A stretch of 8,740 nucleotides of DNA from Chloroflexota bacterium. Lineage in GTDB: Bacteria; Chloroflexota; Anaerolineae; UBA7937. The stretch spans positions 1 through 8,740 of the forward strand of contig DMLA01000078.1 in assembly GCA_003453555.1 (NCBI GenBank), given 5' to 3'. The first letter of the stretch is position 1; every line of letters begins with the position of its first letter. The position numbers were made by a program, and so were the translations under genes. Positions 5,344 through 8,740 of this stretch are shown here, one piece after another. A model generated the notes under the pieces. The model was not told the DNA's origin. It searched no databases and saw nothing but the letters and a program-made list of their open reading frames with translations.

Positions 5344-6846
5344 ATGTCTAAGAGAACAACATGTTTGGTTCTGGCAATCGCCCTGCTACTGAGCCTTGGC
5401 TTGAGCGTGGCTAGCGCTGCCCCGTTAGAGCAAGAGGAAATCTACACGGTGAAGTTGGGCGACACCCTGTGGGACATAGCGGAGAAGTACTTTGGCAGCG
5501 GTTTTGCCTACAAGGCCATCGTCGCCGCCACCAGGGAAAAGGCCATGGAGGACGAAACCTTTACCTACATCGTGGAGCCAGGGCTTATCCATCCCGGCCA
5601 GAAGTTCTGGATCCCCAGTGCGGAGGAGGCCACGGCCTACCTGGAGGCACTACGCATCGGGGGCGTAGTGAGCGTGCTGGGAGTATGGGGCGGCGATGAG
5701 GCTAGGTCCTTCCACGCAGCGGTGGCTCCTTTCACTGAGGAGACGGGCACTGAGGTGGCTTTCGAGGGCACCCGTGACCTGCCCGCTGTGTTGACCACCC
5801 GTGTAGAGGCTGGCAACCCGCCCGACCTGGCCATCCTCCCTAACCCTGGCCAGATGCATGAGTTAGCCGCGGCGGGCGAACTCGTGGACATCAGCGCCTT
5901 CATGGACATGGACCAACTACAAAGCGACTACGCTCAGTCCTGGATCGATCTAGGCTCCTACGAGGGTATGCTCTATGGCATATTCTACAAGGCGGCTATC
6001 AAGAGTCTGGTCTGGTATAGTCCGGCGGCCTTCGAGGCGAAAGGCTACACCGTGCCCACCACCTGGGACGAACTGACCGCCCTCTCGAACCAGATCGTGG
6101 CTGATGGCGGCGTCCCCTGGTGCCTCGGCATCGAGAGCGGTGCCGCCAGCGGCTGGCCAGCCACCGACTGGATCGAGGACATCATGCTCCGCACCGCGGG
6201 GCCCGACATCTACGACAAGTGGGTGAATCACGAAATCCCCTGGACCGATGCCGCTGTCAAGACCGCCTGGGAGTACTTCGGGCAGATCGCTAGGAACGAG
6301 GCCTACGTCTACGGCGGCACCACCGGCGTGCTGACCACTTTCTTCGGAGACTCGCCAGCCCCGATCTTCGACGATCCGCCGGGATGCTACATGCACCGCC
6401 AGGCCTCCTTCATCACCGGCTTCTTCCCCGAGGGCGTGACCGAGGAAGACTACGCTTTCTTCCCCTTCCCCTCCATCGATCCGGCTTATGGGATCCCAGC
6501 CCTGGGTGGGGCCGACTTGGTCGTGATGTTCAACGACACGCCCCAGGCCCGCGCTTTGATGGAGTACCTGGCTTCGCCTGAGCCTCAAGAGATCTGGGCG
6601 GCGCGGGGCGGGTTCCTCTCACCCAACAAGCGGGTGAGCCTAGATGTTTACCCCGACGCCACCACTCGCAGTATGGCCCAGGCCCTGACCAGCGCTGAGG
6701 TCTTCCGCTTCGACGCTTCCGACCTGATGCCTGCTGCCGTGGGCTCTGGCTCCTTCTGGACGGGGACGCTGGACTATGTCAGTGGCCAGGATCTAGACTC
6801 TGTTCTGGCAACTATCGAAGCCAGCGCGGTTGAAGCCTACAAATAG
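5344..6846 (+). CDS. Secreted LysM-domain carbohydrate-binding protein of an ABC importer
   Basis: A 500-residue extracellular solute-binding protein (family 1, MalE/AglE-like) that would capture a sugar or oligosaccharide and deliver it to the permeases encoded downstream. Residues 1-26 form a signal peptide: basic MSKR, hydrophobic core, then ASA-A before APLEQ. There is no lipobox Cys; Cys7 precedes the core. Residues 33-91 form a LysM domain (YTVKLGDTLWDIAEKYFG to HPGQKFWIP), a peptidoglycan-type glycan binder. The binding-protein domain begins near 107 (GVVSVLGVWGGDEARSF) with TRVEAGNPPDLAILPNPG (152-169), VPTTWDELTALS and a C-terminal GGFLSPNKRV. This resembles alpha-glucoside-binding proteins, but the ligand is not certain. 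Most Gram-positive-type binding proteins are tethered by a lipid; here LysM may tether it to the wall. Start: AAAGGAGGAG ends 7 bases before the ATG. A strong hairpin follows the stop. Confidence 0.93.
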   Translation: MSKRTTCLVLAIALLLSLGLSVASAAPLEQEEIYTVKLGDTLWDIAEKYFGSGFAYKAIVAATREKAMEDETFTYIVEPGLIHPGQKFWIPSAEEATAYLEALRIGGVVSVLGVWGGDEARSFHAAVAPFTEETGTEVAFEGTRDLPAVLTTRVEAGNPPDLAILPNPGQMHELAAAGELVDISAFMDMDQLQSDYAQSWIDLGSYEGMLYGIFYKAAIKSLVWYSPAAFEAKGYTVPTTWDELTALSNQIVADGGVPWCLGIESGAASGWPATDWIEDIMLRTAGPDIYDKWVNHEIPWTDAAVKTAWEYFGQIARNEAYVYGGTTGVLTTFFGDSPAPIFDDPPGCYMHRQASFITGFFPEGVTEEDYAFFPFPSIDPAYGIPALGGADLVVMFNDTPQARALMEYLASPEPQEIWAARGGFLSPNKRVSLDVYPDATTRSMAQALTSAEVFRFDASDLMPAAVGSGSFWTGTLDYVSGQDLDSVLATIEASAVEAYK

Positions 6847-6869
6847 GAGCGGTTGATCCGAGTAGGAAC

Positions 6870-6903
6870 TGAGGCAACCCGTCCACACGGGCGGGTTGCC
6901 TCA
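6870..6903 (+). terminator. Strong stem-loop between binding-protein and permease genes
   Basis: TGAGGCAACCCGTCC (6870-6884) pairs with GGGCGGGTTGCCTCA (6889-6903) around the tetraloop ACAC: 15 pairs including one G-U. A short pyrimidine run, TCTTCCT, follows. It starts 23 bases after the stop codon. In related sugar-import operons such hairpins reduce read-through or protect the upstream mRNA so that the binding protein is made in excess; that role is inferred here. The weak U tract suggests partial termination. Confidence 0.78.
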
Positions 6904-6952
6904 TCTTCCTAACCGTGAGGTGGGGGGGTAAGAGCATGAATGTCCCGGATTG

Positions 6953-6987
6953 GAGGCTTTAGCCGGTTCTTTGCCGCCTAAAGGCTC
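6953..6987 (+). other. Second imperfect stem-loop before the permease genes
   Basis: GAGGCTTTAG (6953-6962) pairs with CTAAAGGCTC (6978-6987) with one mismatch, and inside it CGG/CCG plus a G-U pair extends the stem after a C-C mismatch. No U tract follows. Together with the hairpin at 6870 it makes a highly structured leader before the first permease gene. Confidence 0.5.
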
Positions 6988-7025
6988 TACTTCAACAATT
7001 ATCAGCTGTGATGCAGGGGGGAGAG

Positions 7026-8009
7026 ATGGGGGCCTTCATAAGCCAAGTATTTAGAACGCTCCTGGCCATTGTCATCGGGGTGGGCGGGATAGTTGCCTTC
7101 TTCCTGGGCCTGGAGTTCCTGATAAGGTTCCTCCCGGATAGGACACAGGAGCGAGTGCGACCCTGGGTCTATGTGGGGCCACTGCTCTTGATACTGACGT
7201 TCTTCCTCGTCTACCCGACGCTTAACACCCTATACCTCAGCTTCCGAGACAGAAACTCTGAGGTGTTTGTGGGCTTGGACAACTGGGTCTACGCCTTCAC
7301 CAGCCACGCTATGCTCATATCTTTCAGGAACAACGCCCTCTGGCTCGTGGTGTTCACAGCGTTGACCGTTTCCCTGGGGCTGGTTCTAGCCGTCCTTCTC
7401 GATCGGGTCCGCTATGAGGCGGTGGCTAAATCGATCATCTTCCTGCCCATGGCCATCTCCTTTGTGGGTGCGGGGGTGATATGGAAGTTCGTATACGCGT
7501 TTCGACCAGCCGGTCAGCCCCAGATCGGGGTCCTCAACGCGGTAGTGAACACCTTGCTCGGCTTTCAACCTATCGGGTGGTTGATAGAGAGAGCGGTGAA
7601 CAACTTCGCGCTCATCGCCGTTGGGGTCTGGATCTGGACCGGCTTCTGCATGGTGATCCTATCCGCCGCTTATAAAGGCATCCCCCGAGAACTCCTGGAG
7701 GCCGCACGAGTGGATGGAGCGAACGAGTGGCAACTATTCTGGGGCGTCACTCTACCCATGATGAAGTCCACTATCGCGGTGGTAGCCACCACCATGGTCA
7801 TCAACGTGCTCAAGATCTTCGATATCGTCTACGTTATGACCAACGGCAATTTCGGCACCGAGGTGATAGCCAACCGCATGTATAAGGAGATGTTCCACTT
7901 CCGGGAGTTTGGGCGCGCCAGCGCCATCGCTGTGATCCTACTCTTGGCCATTATCCCTATCATGGTGGTCAATATCCGCCGCTTTCAGGAACAGGAGGCC
8001 ATACGATGA
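7026..8009 (+). CDS. Carbohydrate ABC transporter permease, MalF/AglF type
   Basis: An inner-membrane subunit of a carbohydrate importer, 327 residues, forming the channel with the next gene product. Hydrophobic segments lie around 11-36, 48-70, 103-127, 136-158, 193-215, 248-265 and 300-318. The cytoplasmic EAA loop that contacts the ATPase is EAARVDGANEWQLFWGVTLP (225-244) with the conserved Gly and the closing LP. The extra N-terminal membrane segment followed by RPWVYVGPLLLILTFFLVYP (45-64) is the arrangement of AglF-like alpha-glucoside permeases. In-frame GTG and ATG codons at 7008 and 7011 lie upstream, but the G-rich AGGGGGG (7015-7021) sits four bases before a possible start region and best serves the ATG at 7026; this choice is moderately sure. 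It overlaps the next gene by four bases. The sugar transported is not shown by the sequence. Confidence 0.93.
   Translation: MGAFISQVFRTLLAIVIGVGGIVAFFLGLEFLIRFLPDRTQERVRPWVYVGPLLLILTFFLVYPTLNTLYLSFRDRNSEVFVGLDNWVYAFTSHAMLISFRNNALWLVVFTALTVSLGLVLAVLLDRVRYEAVAKSIIFLPMAISFVGAGVIWKFVYAFRPAGQPQIGVLNAVVNTLLGFQPIGWLIERAVNNFALIAVGVWIWTGFCMVILSAAYKGIPRELLEAARVDGANEWQLFWGVTLPMMKSTIAVVATTMVINVLKIFDIVYVMTNGNFGTEVIANRMYKEMFHFREFGRASAIAVILLLAIIPIMVVNIRRFQEQEAIR
7993..7998 (+). promoter_or_regulatory. Strong ribosome binding site for the second permease
   Basis: AGGAGG lies seven bases before the ATG at 8006, inside the end of the upstream permease gene. The start and stop codons overlap as ATGA, which suggests translational coupling and matched production of the two channel halves. 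Confidence 0.85.
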
Positions 8010-8740
8010 ACACCCGGCTGAGAAAGGCCTTATCAAATGCACCGCTGCACATAGCCGTCGTGGGCATCGCTTTGATCTGGTCATTGCCCTCGGTGGGGTT
8101 GCTGATAAGTTCATTCCGACCTCGGAATGACGTCCTCGGTTCCGGCTGGTGGACGGTCTTTCAGCATCCTTTCGACTTCACGCAGTTCCAGTTGGACAAC
8201 TATATCCATGTCCTCACCACTGAGGGCATGGGGCGGGCTTTCCTCAACAGCCTGACCATCTCCATCCCTTCTACGGTCATCCCCATCGCTGTGGCGGCCT
8301 TTGCGGCGTACGCTTTCGCCTGGATGGAGTTCCCTGGGCGACAGACGCTCTTCGTGGTAGTGGTGGGCCTCTTAGTGGTTCCCCTCCAGATGACCCTCAT
8401 CCCCCTCCTGCGGGTGTACAACCGGCTGGGGCTGGCTGGCACCTTCCTTGGAATCTGGCTGGCGCACACCGGCTACGGCCTGCCTTTTGCCGTCTACTTA
8501 CTGCGCAACTTCTTCGGCACACTGCCCAAAGACCTCTTCGAGTCAGCCTTCATAGATGGCGCATCCCATCTCACGGCCTTCTTCCGCCTGGCGCTGCCCC
8601 TCTCCATCCCAGCCCTTGCTTCCCTGGCCATCTTCCAATTCCTCTGGGTCTGGAATGACCTCCTAGTGGCGCTCATCTACCTGGGAGGAACCGAGGCGGT
8701 AGCACCGCTGACCCTCAAGATGGCCAACTTGGTGAACTCC
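8006..8740 (+). CDS. Carbohydrate ABC transporter permease, MalG/AglG type, 3' end cut by the window
   Basis: The second membrane subunit of the importer; 245 codons are visible and the frame is still open at the window edge, so perhaps 30-50 residues are missing. It begins MNTRLRKALSNAPLHIAVV, with a first membrane segment at about 14-36. Then come the motif LLISSFRPRNDV typical of MalG-type proteins, FLNSLTISIPSTVIPI (79-94), further membrane segments near 114-135 and 146-165, and the EAA loop ESAFIDGASHLTAFFRLALP (about 180-199) with the conserved Gly. IFQFLWVWNDLLVALIYL follows, a very typical C-terminal region of the family. Start: ATG overlapping the upstream TGA, with AGGAGG seven bases before. 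No ATPase gene is in view; it may lie further on or be shared with other importers, as MsmK-type ATPases are. Confidence 0.95.
   Translation, partial: MNTRLRKALSNAPLHIAVVGIALIWSLPSVGLLISSFRPRNDVLGSGWWTVFQHPFDFTQFQLDNYIHVLTTEGMGRAFLNSLTISIPSTVIPIAVAAFAAYAFAWMEFPGRQTLFVVVVGLLVVPLQMTLIPLLRVYNRLGLAGTFLGIWLAHTGYGLPFAVYLLRNFFGTLPKDLFESAFIDGASHLTAFFRLALPLSIPALASLAIFQFLWVWNDLLVALIYLGGTEAVAPLTLKMANLVNS

Noticed and set aside
5950..6588. A 212-codon open frame on the - strand
   Set aside because: It lies wholly antisense to the binding-protein gene, has low-complexity Gly/Val/Glu-rich content and no recognisable motif; it follows from the GC-rich codons of the real gene.
1..8740. CRISPR arrays, tRNA or rRNA genes, insertion sequences, attachment sites
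   Set aside because: No repeated spacers, cloverleaf, rRNA-like segments, transposase motifs or terminal inverted repeats were seen; the genes are ordinary metabolic and transport genes.

Overview
The window looks like chromosomal DNA from a GC-rich bacterium. The style of the proteins (group III phosphofructokinase, LysM domain on a secreted sugar-binding protein, AglF/AglG-like permeases) fits Chloroflexota, perhaps an Anaerolineae-like lineage. That placement is inference from protein style; no marker gene is present.

Left part (1-3503, + strand): three glycolytic genes in the order gap (missing only its first few codons), a 6-phosphofructokinase and pgk. A strong intrinsic terminator (1066-1090) separates gap from the other two. 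The phosphofructokinase carries the Asp and Lys that mark pyrophosphate-using enzymes, so the step may run on PPi rather than ATP. A 21-bp tandem repeat lies between the phosphofructokinase and pgk.

Middle (3504-5343): a small zinc-ribbon-type protein is encoded on the - strand (3569-3814) and has lost some of its usual cysteines. Then comes a LacI-family regulator with a strong sigma70-type promoter and a perfect 12-bp palindrome between promoter and start codon, probably its own operator. A 239-bp gap with hairpins and a possible leader ORF follows.

Right part (5344-8740, + strand): a carbohydrate ABC importer made of a secreted solute-binding protein with an N-terminal LysM domain, and two MalF/MalG-type permeases (the second runs off the window). 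A 15-bp hairpin lies between the binding protein and the permeases and could lower permease expression relative to the binding protein. The permeases overlap by 4 nt. No ATPase is visible.

Taken together: the LacI regulator probably senses a sugar and controls its own gene and perhaps the adjacent importer, and the imported sugar would feed the glycolytic genes to the left. The most notable items are the LysM-binding-protein fusion without a lipobox, the PPi-type phosphofructokinase between gap and pgk, and a GAPDH with several unusual active-site residues.
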